From Nocardioides astragali (lineage in GTDB: Bacteria > Actinomycetota > Actinomycetes > Propionibacteriales > Nocardioidaceae): a stretch of DNA of 64,000 nt. The notes beneath the pieces are model-generated. The model did not search any database. It was not told the DNA's origin and saw nothing but the letters and a program-made list of their open reading frames with translations. Position numbers and translations under genes: made by a program. The stretch is taken from NCBI RefSeq assembly GCF_024436375.1, contig NZ_JAFMZM010000008.1, positions 124,001 through 188,000 on the forward strand, in the 5' to 3' direction. Below, piece after piece: positions 8,764 through 17,444 of this stretch (positions are counted from its first letter, which is position 1; each line of letters opens with the position of its first letter).

Positions 8764-8814
8764 GCGGTGTCTCAGCAACCGCACTTGTACGGCGTTCGGT
8801 TGCTGGCTCACCGC
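8764..8814. repeat. hairpin repeat, family B, copy 3
   Basis: Arms GCGGTGTCTCAGCAACC (8764-8780) and GGTTGCTGGCTCACCGC (8798-8814), with the same 17-nt gap between arms and the same internal unpaired 5-bp bubble as copies 1 and 2. It starts 5 nt after the nuclease stop. The following 8815-8955 shows no gene. Confidence 0.8.
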
Positions 8815-8959
8815 CCAAACCGGAGTGGCCGGCCCATCTCCGGATCTCACCTGTGGACAGACGTGTGGAGAAGTACGGCGGAGCTGGGGATGAACCGGGG
8901 TCCGGCTGGGGACGACGCGCCGGAACCCGAAGTATGTGGAAAAGGTTTGCCGAAAGCCC

Positions 8960-8989
8960 TTGTGCGAGTGCTCGGCACGGGCATAGAAC
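8960..8989 (+). promoter_or_regulatory. promoter of candidate structured RNA
   Basis: A -35 box TTGTGC (8960-8965) and a -10 box TAGAAC (8984-8989) are separated by 18 nt. The predicted start near 8996 leads directly into a series of hairpins and no start codon with a ribosome site. Confidence 0.5.
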
Positions 8990-8995
8990 TCTCCT

Positions 8996-9234
8996 ACGCA
9001 GCCCCGCAAGGGGAAGCGGGATGGCTCCGGAAGGAGGGTCCGCACGACTCAGAACCAGTCCGCTGGGGACGAGTCGCAGACGCCGGGTGATGCGGTGACT
9101 GGGACCTGACAGAGAGAGCCATCGACCGGAAGCATCACTGGACCGGTCAACCCGATGACCGGGACGCTTCGGCGGCCCGGACATCGAGCGAAGGGCCCTT
9201 GACGCTCATACCGTCGAGGGCCCTTCGTCTCTTT
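8996..9234 (+). ncRNA. candidate structured non-coding RNA, about 240 nt
   Basis: A non-coding stretch with its own promoter and a strong intrinsic terminator. Hairpins seen in order: CCCC-GCAA-GGGG (9002-9013), CTCC-GGAA-GGAG (9025-9036), GACTC/GAGTC (9046-9050 with 9071-9075) enclosing CCAG-TCCG-CTGG, GTGATGC/GCATCAC (9087-9093 with 9132-9138), CCGGTCA/TGACCGG (9143-9149 with 9156-9162) and CGC-TTCG-GCG (9165-9174). Two loops are GNRA type and one is UUCG. I do not recognise the family. tmRNA, RNase P RNA and SRP RNA hallmarks are absent. A 6S-like or Ms1-like regulator of RNA polymerase is one idea only. Confidence 0.55.
9189..9234 (+). terminator. intrinsic terminator of the candidate RNA
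   Basis: A 16-bp stem CGAAGGGCCCTTGACG paired with CGTCGAGGGCCCTTCG (one G-T pair), followed by TCTCTTT. Confidence 0.75.
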
Positions 9235-9335
9235 CCGGCGTCAGAGCGCCTAGGCATGTCTTGCCGAAGGTTGGGCAGTTCGTCGGCAATCCCTGCCGTC
9301 GCCATCGACGCGCTGACCTCGGTTGAATCGTGCCC

Positions 9336-11471
9336 ATGGCGGACCAGGCGCACCGGCGGATCAGGATCGGCATCGACACCGGTGGCACGTTCACCGATGT
9401 CGTGGCCTTCGACGAGGACTCGGGGGAGCTGGTCACGACCAAGACGCCGAGCACCCCGGGCAACCCGGCCGACGGGTTCATCGCGGGGATCGAGAAGATC
9501 CTGGGCATCGTCGGCGCCGGGGGCAGCGACATCACCGCCGTCTCGCACGGCACGACCGTGGCGACCAACAAGCTCCTCGAGGGCAAGGTCGAGGCGCTCG
9601 GGTTCATCACCACCGAGGGCTACGAGTTCATGCTGGAGATCGCCCGGCAGTCGGTGCCGGACGGCTACGGCAACTCCTACTTCTGGGTCAAGCCCGACCG
9701 GATCGTGCCGGCCGACCGGGTGCGCACCGTCGGCGGCCGGCTCGACTTCACCGGCGCGGAGATCCGTACCTTCGACGAGGACGCGGCCGTCGCGGCCGCC
9801 CGGTGGTTCAGGGACCAGGGGATCTCCACGATCGGTGTCTGCCTGCTGCACGCCTACGCCAACGACGGGCACGAGCTGCGGATGCGCGACATCCTGCGGC
9901 GCGAGCACCCCGAGGCGATCGTCTCGATCTCCAGCGAGGTGCTGCGCGAGTACCGCGAGTACGAGCGCGCGATGACCACGCTCGTCGACGCCGCGGTGAA
10001 GCCCAACGTGAGCCGCTACGTCACCAACATCCAGGACCGGCTCCATGCCTTCAGAGATGGGCACAGCACCGGCGCTGCCCGCAACGACCGTGGGCCGATG
10101 CCCTTCTACGTGATGAAGTCCAACGGCGGCGTGCTCTCGGCCGACGAGGTCGTTCACCAGCCGATCACCACCGTGCTGTCCGGTCCGGCCGCAGGTGCGC
10201 TCGGCGCCGCGCTGATCGCCAAGGTCGCCGGCTTCCCTAGGATCCTCACCTGCGACGGAGGCGGCACGTCGACCGACGTCTCGGTGGTCCTCGACGGCGA
10301 GCCGACCCTGACCACGGAGGGCACGGTCGGCGCCTACCCGAGCAAGATCCCGATGATCGACGTGGTCACCGTCGGTGCCGGCGGTGGCTCGATCGCCTGG
10401 CTGTCCCCGGAAGGGACCCTCAAGGTGGGTCCGCACTCGGCCGGCGCCGACCCCGGGCCGCTCTGCTACGGCAAGGGCGGCACCCAGCCGACGATCACCG
10501 ACGCCCACGTCACGCTCGGCCGGATCCCGCCCCACCTCCTCGGCGGCGAGATCCCCCTCGACGTCGACGCCGCCCGCACGGGCATCGCCGCCCTCGCCGA
10601 CGACCTCGGCCTCGGCTTCGAGAAGTGCGCCACCGGCATCCTGGAGATCTCCGCCTGGAACCAGGCCAACGCGTTGCGCCAGGTCAGCGTCAAGCGCGGG
10701 CTCGACGTCCGCGACTTCATGCTGACGACGTTCGGCGGCTCCGGCTCGCTGCTGGCCTGCCGGCTCGTCGACATCCTCGACCTCGCCGGTGTCGTCGTAC
10801 CTCCCAACCCGGGCAACGTGAGCGCGTTCGGCCTGCTGACCGTCGACGTCAAGAACGACTACGTCCAGACCCACGTCGCCAAGGAGTCCGCGCTCGACCA
10901 CGCACAGGTGCAGACGATCCTCGACACCCTCACCGAGCGGGCCCGCGGGGCTCTCGACAAGGAGGGCTTCGCCCCCGCCGAGCACCGCTTCCAGCGGACC
11001 ATCGACGTCAGGTACGTCGGTCAGGCGTACGAGGTGCGCGTCGCCGCTCCCGACGGCCCCGTGGACGCGGCGTACGTCGAGCAGGTGGCCGACGCCTTCC
11101 ACACCGACCACCGCCAGCTCTACGGCTACGACTTCCGCGGCGACCCGGACCAGCAGGTCGAGTGGGTCAACCTGCGGGTCACCGGCATCGGCCCGATCAC
11201 CCGGCCGGAGATCCCGACCCTCGAGAAGGCCGAAGGCGACCTGCGCGAGCGGGCGGTCCGCACCCAGCGCGAGGTCTGCTTCGACGCCGAGCAGGGCTAC
11301 GTGACCACCGACGTCCTCGACCGCAGCGCTCTCGGTGCCGGTGACACCTTCACCGGTCCGGCCATCGTCGAGGAGTTCGGCTCCACCATCCCGGTCCACC
11401 CCGGCTTCGAGGTCGTGGTCGACGACTGGGCCAACCTCGTGATCCGCAAGACCCAGGAGGACGCCCGATGA
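9336..11471 (+). CDS. hyuA: hydantoinase/oxoprolinase family protein, HyuA-like subunit
   Basis: A 711-residue HyuA-type subunit of an ATP-dependent amide-cleaving or carboxylating enzyme (N-methylhydantoinase, 5-oxoprolinase and acetone carboxylase relatives). The actin-like ATP-binding fold is seen in GIDTGGTFTDVV near residue 10, HGTTVATNKLLEG near 70 and CDGGGTSTDVSVV near 306. ATG at 9336 is chosen; GTG at 9330 is also in frame and neither has a clear ribosome site. The partner HyuB starts inside the stop (ATGA). In this block the pair could open or hydrolyse a cyclic ureide with ATP. The actual substrate cannot be told within this broad family. Confidence 0.88.
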   Translation: MADQAHRRIRIGIDTGGTFTDVVAFDEDSGELVTTKTPSTPGNPADGFIAGIEKILGIVGAGGSDITAVSHGTTVATNKLLEGKVEALGFITTEGYEFMLEIARQSVPDGYGNSYFWVKPDRIVPADRVRTVGGRLDFTGAEIRTFDEDAAVAAARWFRDQGISTIGVCLLHAYANDGHELRMRDILRREHPEAIVSISSEVLREYREYERAMTTLVDAAVKPNVSRYVTNIQDRLHAFRDGHSTGAARNDRGPMPFYVMKSNGGVLSADEVVHQPITTVLSGPAAGALGAALIAKVAGFPRILTCDGGGTSTDVSVVLDGEPTLTTEGTVGAYPSKIPMIDVVTVGAGGGSIAWLSPEGTLKVGPHSAGADPGPLCYGKGGTQPTITDAHVTLGRIPPHLLGGEIPLDVDAARTGIAALADDLGLGFEKCATGILEISAWNQANALRQVSVKRGLDVRDFMLTTFGGSGSLLACRLVDILDLAGVVVPPNPGNVSAFGLLTVDVKNDYVQTHVAKESALDHAQVQTILDTLTERARGALDKEGFAPAEHRFQRTIDVRYVGQAYEVRVAAPDGPVDAAYVEQVADAFHTDHRQLYGYDFRGDPDQQVEWVNLRVTGIGPITRPEIPTLEKAEGDLRERAVRTQREVCFDAEQGYVTTDVLDRSALGAGDTFTGPAIVEEFGSTIPVHPGFEVVVDDWANLVIRKTQEDAR

Positions 11472-13456
11472 GCAGCAGCGCAGTCGACCCGGCGTACGTC
11501 ACCGCGAGGCCGGTCAACCCGGCCGGCCTGCCCACGTCGTACGAGCACGGCGGGCGCCTGACGGCCGAGGGCACGACCGTGGATCCGATCCTCGTCGAGA
11601 TCGTGCAGGGCACGCTGGCCAGCGTCGAGATGGAGGTGGAGACCGCCATCGGCCGGACCAGCCGCTCGCCGATGATCCGCGACGCGCACGACTTCCGCGC
11701 CGGCATCCACGATCGCCAGCTGCGCAAGCTGACCGGCCGCTCCTACAGCGCACTGGTGCACCCCATCGTGCGCGACTACCCGATCGCGGAGATGCGCGAG
11801 GGCGACGTCTTCTTCCACAACGACGTCTACGAGTCCGAGGGCGGCATCGGCCACCTGCCCGACCTCTGCGTCACGGTGCCGGTGTTCCACGACGGTCAGG
11901 TCGTGGCCTTCGTGCAGGCCTTCGGCCACCACGACGACATCGGCGGCGCCGTGCCGGGCTCGATGCCCAGCAACGCCACGACCGTCTACGAGGAGGGGCT
12001 GGCGGTCCCGCCGATCAAGCTGTGGGACCAAGGCGTCCCCAACAGGTCGGCGCTGCGGATCATGACCCGCAACTCACGCATGCCCGACAGCCTGGCCGCC
12101 GACCTCGACGCCGAGTGCTCCGCCTGCCTGATGGGCGCGCGCCGCCTCGGGGAGCTGTTCGAGCGCTACGGCCGCGACTCGATCGAGGCCGCCTTCGACG
12201 CGATCCTCGACGCGACCACCGAGACCTACCGCCGCGAGATCCTGTCCAAGATCCCCGACGGCACCTACGTCTGGGAGGACTACGCCGAGCACGACGGCGT
12301 CGACGAGCCCCAGCTGCACACCCAGCGGATCACCCTGACCAAGGTCAGCGACGCCCCGGCCGACCCGGAGCACGGCCGCCCGGCCGGACCGCGGCTGATC
12401 ATCGACTTCACCGGCACCAGCGCGCAGGCCAAGGGGCCGATCAACCACTGCGGTGACTACGTCGGCGGCAACTTCCTCAAGAAGTGGCTCGCGCCGATCC
12501 TGCGCAACCTCGCCGACACCCCGGAGCGGATGGCCGAGCTCGACGTCAACGAGGGCATCGTGCCGCTGATCGAGATGCGCTTCCCCAAGAAGGGCACCCT
12601 GCTCACGCCGATCCACCCCGCCCCGACCAACGCCCGCACGTTCGTGATCCTGCGGCTGCTCGGCGTGCTCGCCGGCGTCGTGGCCAAGGCCGTCGACGGC
12701 CGGATGCCCGCCGACCAGGAGACCATCCGCTACACCGGCGTCTACGGCAAGGACCTCGACGGCAACGACTACCTCATGCGCGAGGTGCTCGGCGGTGGCT
12801 CGGGCGGTCGCTACTACGCCGACGGGGAGGACACCATCCACGTGGTGCCCGACTCGCGCAACCTGCCCACCGAGTTCACCGAGTCCCGCTTCCCGTTCAT
12901 CGTCGAGCGCCTCGGACTGGCGCAGGACTCCGGCGGCGCGGGGCAGTACCGCGGCGGGCTCGGCTACGAGAAGCACATCCGGATGCTCAAGGACGCCCAC
13001 TTCATGTCCATCGCCGACCGCTCGATCCTGGCCTGCTGGGGCGTGCGCGGCGGCAAGGCCGGCTCGCCGTTCCAGGTCGTCATCGACCCGGGCGGCCCCG
13101 ACGAGCGCGAGGTCGACGCCCTCGCGGACGCCGAGGGGATCAAGGCCGGCCAGGTCGTGCGCATCCGTACGACGGGCGGCGGCGGCTGGGGTGACCCGCT
13201 GGCCCGCGACCCCGAGCTCGTCGTGCGCGACGTGGTGTGGCGCAAGGTCTCGGCCGAGGCCGCGCTGCGCGACTACGGCGTCGTGCTCACCGGATCGACC
13301 GAGGCCGGCGACCTGGGCTTCGACGCCGACGCGACCACGGCCGAGCGCTCCGGTCGCGCGGCCTGGAGCCGCGACGAGGACCCGTTCTTCGACCGCGGTC
13401 CCGGCTACGCCGCGCTGGCCGACGGTGCTGACTCCGCGGACGTCGACCGGATCTGA
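11468..13456 (+). CDS. hyuB: hydantoinase B/oxoprolinase family protein, HyuB-like subunit
   Basis: A 662-residue HyuB-type subunit that pairs with the HyuA-like protein encoded just before it. Family features are seen as VEMEVETAIGRTSRSPMIRD near residue 52, HNDVYESEGGIGHLPD near 117, FTGTSAQAKGPIN near 316 and GGGSGGRYYADGED near 443. It begins with a 4-nt overlap with hyuA. It has the usual length for the family. The N-terminal 35 residues before the domain are unusual in the family and not predicted to be a signal. Confidence 0.88.
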   Translation: MSSSAVDPAYVTARPVNPAGLPTSYEHGGRLTAEGTTVDPILVEIVQGTLASVEMEVETAIGRTSRSPMIRDAHDFRAGIHDRQLRKLTGRSYSALVHPIVRDYPIAEMREGDVFFHNDVYESEGGIGHLPDLCVTVPVFHDGQVVAFVQAFGHHDDIGGAVPGSMPSNATTVYEEGLAVPPIKLWDQGVPNRSALRIMTRNSRMPDSLAADLDAECSACLMGARRLGELFERYGRDSIEAAFDAILDATTETYRREILSKIPDGTYVWEDYAEHDGVDEPQLHTQRITLTKVSDAPADPEHGRPAGPRLIIDFTGTSAQAKGPINHCGDYVGGNFLKKWLAPILRNLADTPERMAELDVNEGIVPLIEMRFPKKGTLLTPIHPAPTNARTFVILRLLGVLAGVVAKAVDGRMPADQETIRYTGVYGKDLDGNDYLMREVLGGGSGGRYYADGEDTIHVVPDSRNLPTEFTESRFPFIVERLGLAQDSGGAGQYRGGLGYEKHIRMLKDAHFMSIADRSILACWGVRGGKAGSPFQVVIDPGGPDEREVDALADAEGIKAGQVVRIRTTGGGGWGDPLARDPELVVRDVVWRKVSAEAALRDYGVVLTGSTEAGDLGFDADATTAERSGRAAWSRDEDPFFDRGPGYAALADGADSADVDRI

Positions 13457-13463
13457 GCCGACG

Positions 13464-14135
13464 GTGCGCGTCGCGGTGCTCGGCGGCCACGGCAAGACCG
13501 GGCGGGCAGTGGTCGCGGCGCTCACGGCACGCGGCGCGACCGCGGTGCCGCTGGGTCGCGCGGACTGGACCGACCTCGTCGCGGCCCTCTCCGGCTTCGA
13601 CGCGGCCTACGTCATCGCGCCCAACCTGCACCCGGACGAGCCGGGCTACGTCTCCGCCGTGCTCGCCGCGCTGACACGTGCGGACGTCGGTCGGGTGGTC
13701 TACCACTCGGTGGCCGCGCCCTACTCGCCCGCGATGCCGCACCACCTCGGCAAGGCACGCAGCGAGGACCTCGTGCGGCGCAGCGGTCTCGACTGGACCA
13801 TCCTCCAGCCGGGCGCCTACCTCCAGAACCTCGATCTCTCCGGCCCCGTCGAGGTGCCCTACTCCCTCGACGTCCCGTTCGGCTTCCTCGACCTCGCCGA
13901 CCTCGGCCGTGCCGCCGCCGCGGTGCTGACCGAGGCCGGACACGGCGGCGCGACGTACGAGCTCGCCACCCGCCTCGCGACGGTCCGCGAGCTGGCCGAC
14001 GAGGCCGGCGTGGCGGTCACCGAGGTGCCGGACCCGGAGACCCACCCCTGGCTGAGCGCCATGTTCGCCTACTACGACCAGCACGGCCTGCCCGTGGGCA
14101 CACGGCCGCTCGAGTGCCTCCTGGGACGCGGCTGA
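13464..14135 (+). CDS. NmrA/SDR-like NAD(P)-binding protein
   Basis: A 223-residue NAD(P)-binding Rossmann protein of the atypical SDR/NmrA group, with LGGHGKTGRAV at residues 5-15. The sequence DWTILQPGAYLQNL near 110 is typical of NmrA-like proteins and there is no classic YxxxK pair. Such proteins act as reductases or as redox sensors. A GTG start 8 nt after the hyuB stop suggests co-transcription with hyuA-hyuB. A role in the heterocycle pathway is not established. Confidence 0.8.
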   Translation: MRVAVLGGHGKTGRAVVAALTARGATAVPLGRADWTDLVAALSGFDAAYVIAPNLHPDEPGYVSAVLAALTRADVGRVVYHSVAAPYSPAMPHHLGKARSEDLVRRSGLDWTILQPGAYLQNLDLSGPVEVPYSLDVPFGFLDLADLGRAAAAVLTEAGHGGATYELATRLATVRELADEAGVAVTEVPDPETHPWLSAMFAYYDQHGLPVGTRPLECLLGRG

Positions 14136-14160
14136 AGGTCGCACCTCGGCAATCGGACCC

Positions 14161-15006
14161 TCACAGCCCGGCGTGCTGCGCGGCCCAGACTGCCGCGGCC
14201 GCCCGTGAGGTGACGCCGAGCTTGATGCGGATGTTGGACACGTGCCGATGAACGGTGTGCGCGCTGAGCACCAGCTGACCGGCGATCTCGGTGTCGGTGA
14301 ATCCGGCGGCGACGAGTCGCAGGACCTCCAGCTCGCGTGCGGTGAGGGCTACCTCCGACCCAGCGCCACGAGCTGCCTGTAGGACGTCCTGGCCACGCAG
14401 ATGTGCGAGTGTCGCGTCGACCACGGACCTCGTGTCACCCAGCCACGGGAAGTGGTCGAGGCCGGGCAGTGCCAAGAGCTTCGCGTGGGGGATGTGGGCG
14501 GCGAGGTCCTCGCCGAGCGCGAACGGGATGGCCCGGTCGTCCCGGCGGTGGAGAACCAGCGTGGGGATCGCGGCCAGGGCGATCAGGACCGAGCGCGCGT
14601 CGAGGTCGTACACGTGCTGGAGCTGGACCGCAGCCTCCTCGGGTGTCCCCAGGGTGCGCTGGAGCCGCGCGAAGTGATCGCGCTCCGTCGCGCCGGCGCT
14701 CGGCATGAAGACGTCGGCCAGCACGCGTGACCCGAGCGCCCAGTGGCCTCGTACGACGTCGAGCATCGCCCTGCGCGCATCGGCGGAGGCGATGTCCGTG
14801 CCTCGCGCGTAGCCGCCGTAGAGGACCAGACCGCTCACCCGTCCGGGGCGCTCGGCCTGCAGCGCCGCCGCCGTGCCGGCGGCCACCGGAGCCCCGGAGC
14901 TCGCGCCGAACACCGCGAACGTGTCCAGGCCGATCGCGTCCACCAGCCCAGTCAGCACCGCCACCTCCTCGGCCAGCGAGCGCGGGGGTGGGCCGTCGCG
15001 GTCCAC
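14161..15006 (-). CDS. alpha/beta hydrolase fused to LuxR-type DNA-binding domain, N-terminally shortened
   Basis: A 281-residue regulator with an alpha/beta hydrolase sensor and a C-terminal LuxR helix-turn-helix (LTARELEVLRLVAAGFTDTE, about residues 218-275). The hydrolase has its nucleophile elbow FGASSGAP near 32-39, an acid in RRDDRAIP and a histidine in GLDHFPWLGD. Members of this family normally have about 80-90 more residues before the point where this frame starts (GVDRDGPPPRSL). The first beta strands and the oxyanion region are missing. A frame beginning MSSKYATPTWPVAR just upstream is out of register, so a frameshift or 5' deletion is likely. It may be a decaying gene. Confidence 0.7.
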   Translation of the reverse strand: MDRDGPPPRSLAEEVAVLTGLVDAIGLDTFAVFGASSGAPVAAGTAAALQAERPGRVSGLVLYGGYARGTDIASADARRAMLDVVRGHWALGSRVLADVFMPSAGATERDHFARLQRTLGTPEEAAVQLQHVYDLDARSVLIALAAIPTLVLHRRDDRAIPFALGEDLAAHIPHAKLLALPGLDHFPWLGDTRSVVDATLAHLRGQDVLQAARGAGSEVALTARELEVLRLVAAGFTDTEIAGQLVLSAHTVHRHVSNIRIKLGVTSRAAAAVWAAQHAGL

Positions 15007-15116
15007 GCCACCGAGCGACCGGCCACGTCGGCGTGGCGTACTTGCTGCTCATCGTCCGGCACTCACCGAGTCTAGTGAGGATCTGCCGCACGAGAGGTGA
15101 CAGCGCGGGCGGGCGT

Positions 15117-15863
15117 TCAGCGGGACGGTGTCGCCAACGCGCGGTCGGTGAGGTCGCGCACATGGTGTGCCCAGGAACCGTGCCGGGCTGCTCGCGCCGG
15201 GGTTGCCGAGCCGATGACGAGCGGCCGGACCAGAGCCGGCATGCCGATCCACTCCGCCGTCCGCGTGACGCAGACGTCGAACTGGGAGCCGATGGCGCGG
15301 ACCAGGTCCCGGTCGCACCGGCAGCCCTGTCCCAGGAACTCCCAGGGGCCGGCCATCCGGAGCTGCCAGCGGCCGAGCCGGGTCCCGTCGGCGTGCACGT
15401 GCTCGATGAACAGGAGTCGTCCCCCCGGCGCGAGCACCCGGGCGACCTCCGACAGCGCGGCCTCCACATCCGCCACCGTGCACAGGACCATCGTGGAGAC
15501 CACGGTGTCGAACCTCCCGGTCGGGAACGGCAGCTCCTCGGCCGGCGCCTCCACCACCTCCAACCCGTGGCGGAAGCCGGACCCCGCGACGCGGGCGCGC
15601 GACCGATCGGCCATCGGCAGGACCGGGTCGCTCAGCACGAGCTCCTCCACGGTCGCCGGGTAGTGGGCGAGGTTGAGGCCGGTGCCCGCACCGATCTCGA
15701 GGACCCGGCCACGTGCCTCGCTGAGGAGCGCGGCGCGCCGCTCGGCCATGCCGAGCCGCTCGCCCCTGGCCAGGACGGGGTCGTAGAGCGCCGCGCCGAC
15801 GCGCTCCCACAGGGCAGCGAGCCCCGAGGGCTCCGAACGGTTGGTCGCCTTCTTGTGGGTCAT
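15117..15863 (-). CDS. class I SAM-dependent methyltransferase
   Basis: A 248-residue methyltransferase. The SAM-binding motif I is VLEIGAGTGLNL near residue 54. LSDPVLPM and AEELPFPTGRFDTVVSTMVL follow as in the UbiE/phospholipid N-methyltransferase-like group. The post-motif LRMAGPWEFLGQGCRCDRD is typical of small actinobacterial phospholipid or small-molecule methyltransferases. ATG at 15863 is preferred over GTG at 15872. It is divergent from the LanC-like gene over a 161-bp gap that should hold both promoters. The substrate is unknown. Confidence 0.85.
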   Translation of the reverse strand: MTHKKATNRSEPSGLAALWERVGAALYDPVLARGERLGMAERRAALLSEARGRVLEIGAGTGLNLAHYPATVEELVLSDPVLPMADRSRARVAGSGFRHGLEVVEAPAEELPFPTGRFDTVVSTMVLCTVADVEAALSEVARVLAPGGRLLFIEHVHADGTRLGRWQLRMAGPWEFLGQGCRCDRDLVRAIGSQFDVCVTRTAEWIGMPALVRPLVIGSATPARAARHGSWAHHVRDLTDRALATPSR

Positions 15864-16012
15864 GGTCCTCACTCCGTCTCGACAGCGGCTGAGGGTCCAT
15901 TCCAGCGGTCAGGGGCGGGGCGAGGCATCGCGAGAACCGGCCATCTGGCGCATGGCCCGGACCGGCCATCGCTGGGTCGCCGGCGCTGGACGTCCGCGGG
16001 CGGCAGGGATGC

Positions 16013-16018
16013 CATGAT
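16013..16018 (+). promoter_or_regulatory. -10 box for leaderless LanC-like mRNA
   Basis: CATGAT ends 6 nt before the GTG start, so transcription should begin at or next to the start codon. No ribosome site is seen. Confidence 0.4.
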
Positions 16019-16024
16019 CGGTCC

Positions 16025-17347
16025 GTGACCGAGCCCGGGACGACGTACGCCGCACTCGGGGAGGCCGCCTGGCGGTGGGTGCTCGACCAGGTCCGGTGGG
16101 ACGACGGGCCGTGGATCCCCGAGTCGGTGCCGTACGACGGCGGGCCGCCGGACGACCGGGACAACATGCACAGCGGGATCGGCGGGCTCGCCCACGTGCT
16201 GGCGGAGATCCGTCACTCGCGGCCCTGGACCGACGAGGAGGTGGCGCTCGCGGACGCCATCGCCGAGCACGTGCGGCGCGGCCTCTGCACCGCGACGACC
16301 TACACCTACTTCGACGGCCTCGTCAGCGACATCGGGGTCCTCACCGCCCTCGAGTCGGAGGGCGTGGAGGACGCGATCACGCGGCTCGCCGAGCTCGCGA
16401 CCGCGGACGGCTGGGAGCAGCCCTTCCTCAGCGTGCCGCCCTTCGCGCCGCACAGCCGGATCAGCGACGCGACGCTCGGCACGGCCGGCAACCTGCTGGG
16501 TGCCGTGTGGGCCCACCGGCACGGCGTACACGGAGCGGCCGCGCTGGCGGACCGCACCGCGGACATCCTGCTGGCCGAGGGGGAGCCGACGGAGTCCGGC
16601 ACCAACTGGCGCTTCGTGCCGAGGCGCTTCATGGAGGACGTACCGGTCGAGCGGCAGCGGGAGATGCCGAACTGGTCGCACGGGCTGGCCGGCATCGCCG
16701 CCGCGCTCGCGATCGCCGGACACGGGCTCGGGCGTCCAGACCTCGTCGAGGCAGCCCGCAGCGGCGCCGAGCACCTCGTCACCCTCGGCGACACCGGTGC
16801 CGGCGGGTTCGTCGTGCCGCACACGATCCCGTCCGCACCGGACAGGGACGAGGTCACCTACACGTGGTGCCACGGCCCCACCGGCACGTCCTTGCTCTTC
16901 ACCGCCCTGGAGCTGGCGGGCGTCGACGACGTCGCGGGGGAGACCCCGGCCCAGTGGCAGCGTCGCTGCCTCCACAGCATCCGTACGTCCGGGGTCCCCG
17001 CCCGCCTGCACCCCGGGTTCTGGGACAACGACGGGCGCTGCTGCGGCACCGCCGGGGTCGGCGACGTGTTCCTCGATGCCTGGCAGCGGCACGGTGTCGA
17101 GGACGACCTCGCCTTCGCCCAGGTGCTGGGGGGCGCGTTGGTCGAACGTGCTGTGGTCGACCGGGATCGGGCGTGCTGGCGGTTCACCGAGCACCGCAAC
17201 GCGGAGCCGCTGCTCCCGCCGGGAGTGGGTTGGATGCAGGGGGCGGCGGGCATCGCGGCCTACCTGATGCGGCTCGCCCGCGTGCTGCGAGAGGGGCGTA
17301 CGGCCCCTGCCGTGGCCCGCCTCGACACCTGGTGGAACCTGCACTGA
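16025..17347 (+). CDS. LanC-like (lanthionine synthetase C-like) protein with CCG zinc motif
   Basis: A 440-residue (alpha/alpha)6-barrel protein of the LanC-like family. The catalytic and zinc motifs are in order: NWSHGLAGIA near residue 216, TWCHGPTG near 279, CCGTAG near 338 and GWMQGAAGI near 401. The third motif is normally CHG; here the histidine position is Cys, as in the CCG-type lanthipeptide cyclases that use three Cys ligands. No LanB, LanM kinase or precursor peptide is nearby. It may therefore be a stand-alone LanC-like enzyme, for example adding a thiol to a dehydro residue or small molecule. It is divergent from the methyltransferase, which might be a partner. Confidence 0.82.
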   Translation: MTEPGTTYAALGEAAWRWVLDQVRWDDGPWIPESVPYDGGPPDDRDNMHSGIGGLAHVLAEIRHSRPWTDEEVALADAIAEHVRRGLCTATTYTYFDGLVSDIGVLTALESEGVEDAITRLAELATADGWEQPFLSVPPFAPHSRISDATLGTAGNLLGAVWAHRHGVHGAAALADRTADILLAEGEPTESGTNWRFVPRRFMEDVPVERQREMPNWSHGLAGIAAALAIAGHGLGRPDLVEAARSGAEHLVTLGDTGAGGFVVPHTIPSAPDRDEVTYTWCHGPTGTSLLFTALELAGVDDVAGETPAQWQRRCLHSIRTSGVPARLHPGFWDNDGRCCGTAGVGDVFLDAWQRHGVEDDLAFAQVLGGALVERAVVDRDRACWRFTEHRNAEPLLPPGVGWMQGAAGIAAYLMRLARVLREGRTAPAVARLDTWWNLH

Positions 17348-17431
17348 GTGTCAGGGAGCAGGAGCAATACTTGCCAGCGAAGTGGCGCGTTGTTGGCCGA
17401 AAGTGCCGTGGGGGAGGGTGTGGGGCGACAC

Positions 17432-17437
17432 TAGGGT
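17432..17437 (+). promoter_or_regulatory. -10 box for leaderless carbamate kinase mRNA
   Basis: TAGGGT ends 7 nt before the ATG at 17445, leaving no room for a 5' untranslated region. Confidence 0.5.
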
Positions 17438-17444
17438 CGAGCGC

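Noticed and set aside
7601..8814. CRISPR array
   Set aside because: The three repeats are imperfect hairpins with no regular spacers and no cas genes nearby.
8996..9234. tmRNA, RNase P RNA or SRP RNA for the structured RNA
   Set aside because: The tag frame with CCA end, the GAGGAAAGTCC core and the SRP GGAAGCAGC-type loop are all missing.
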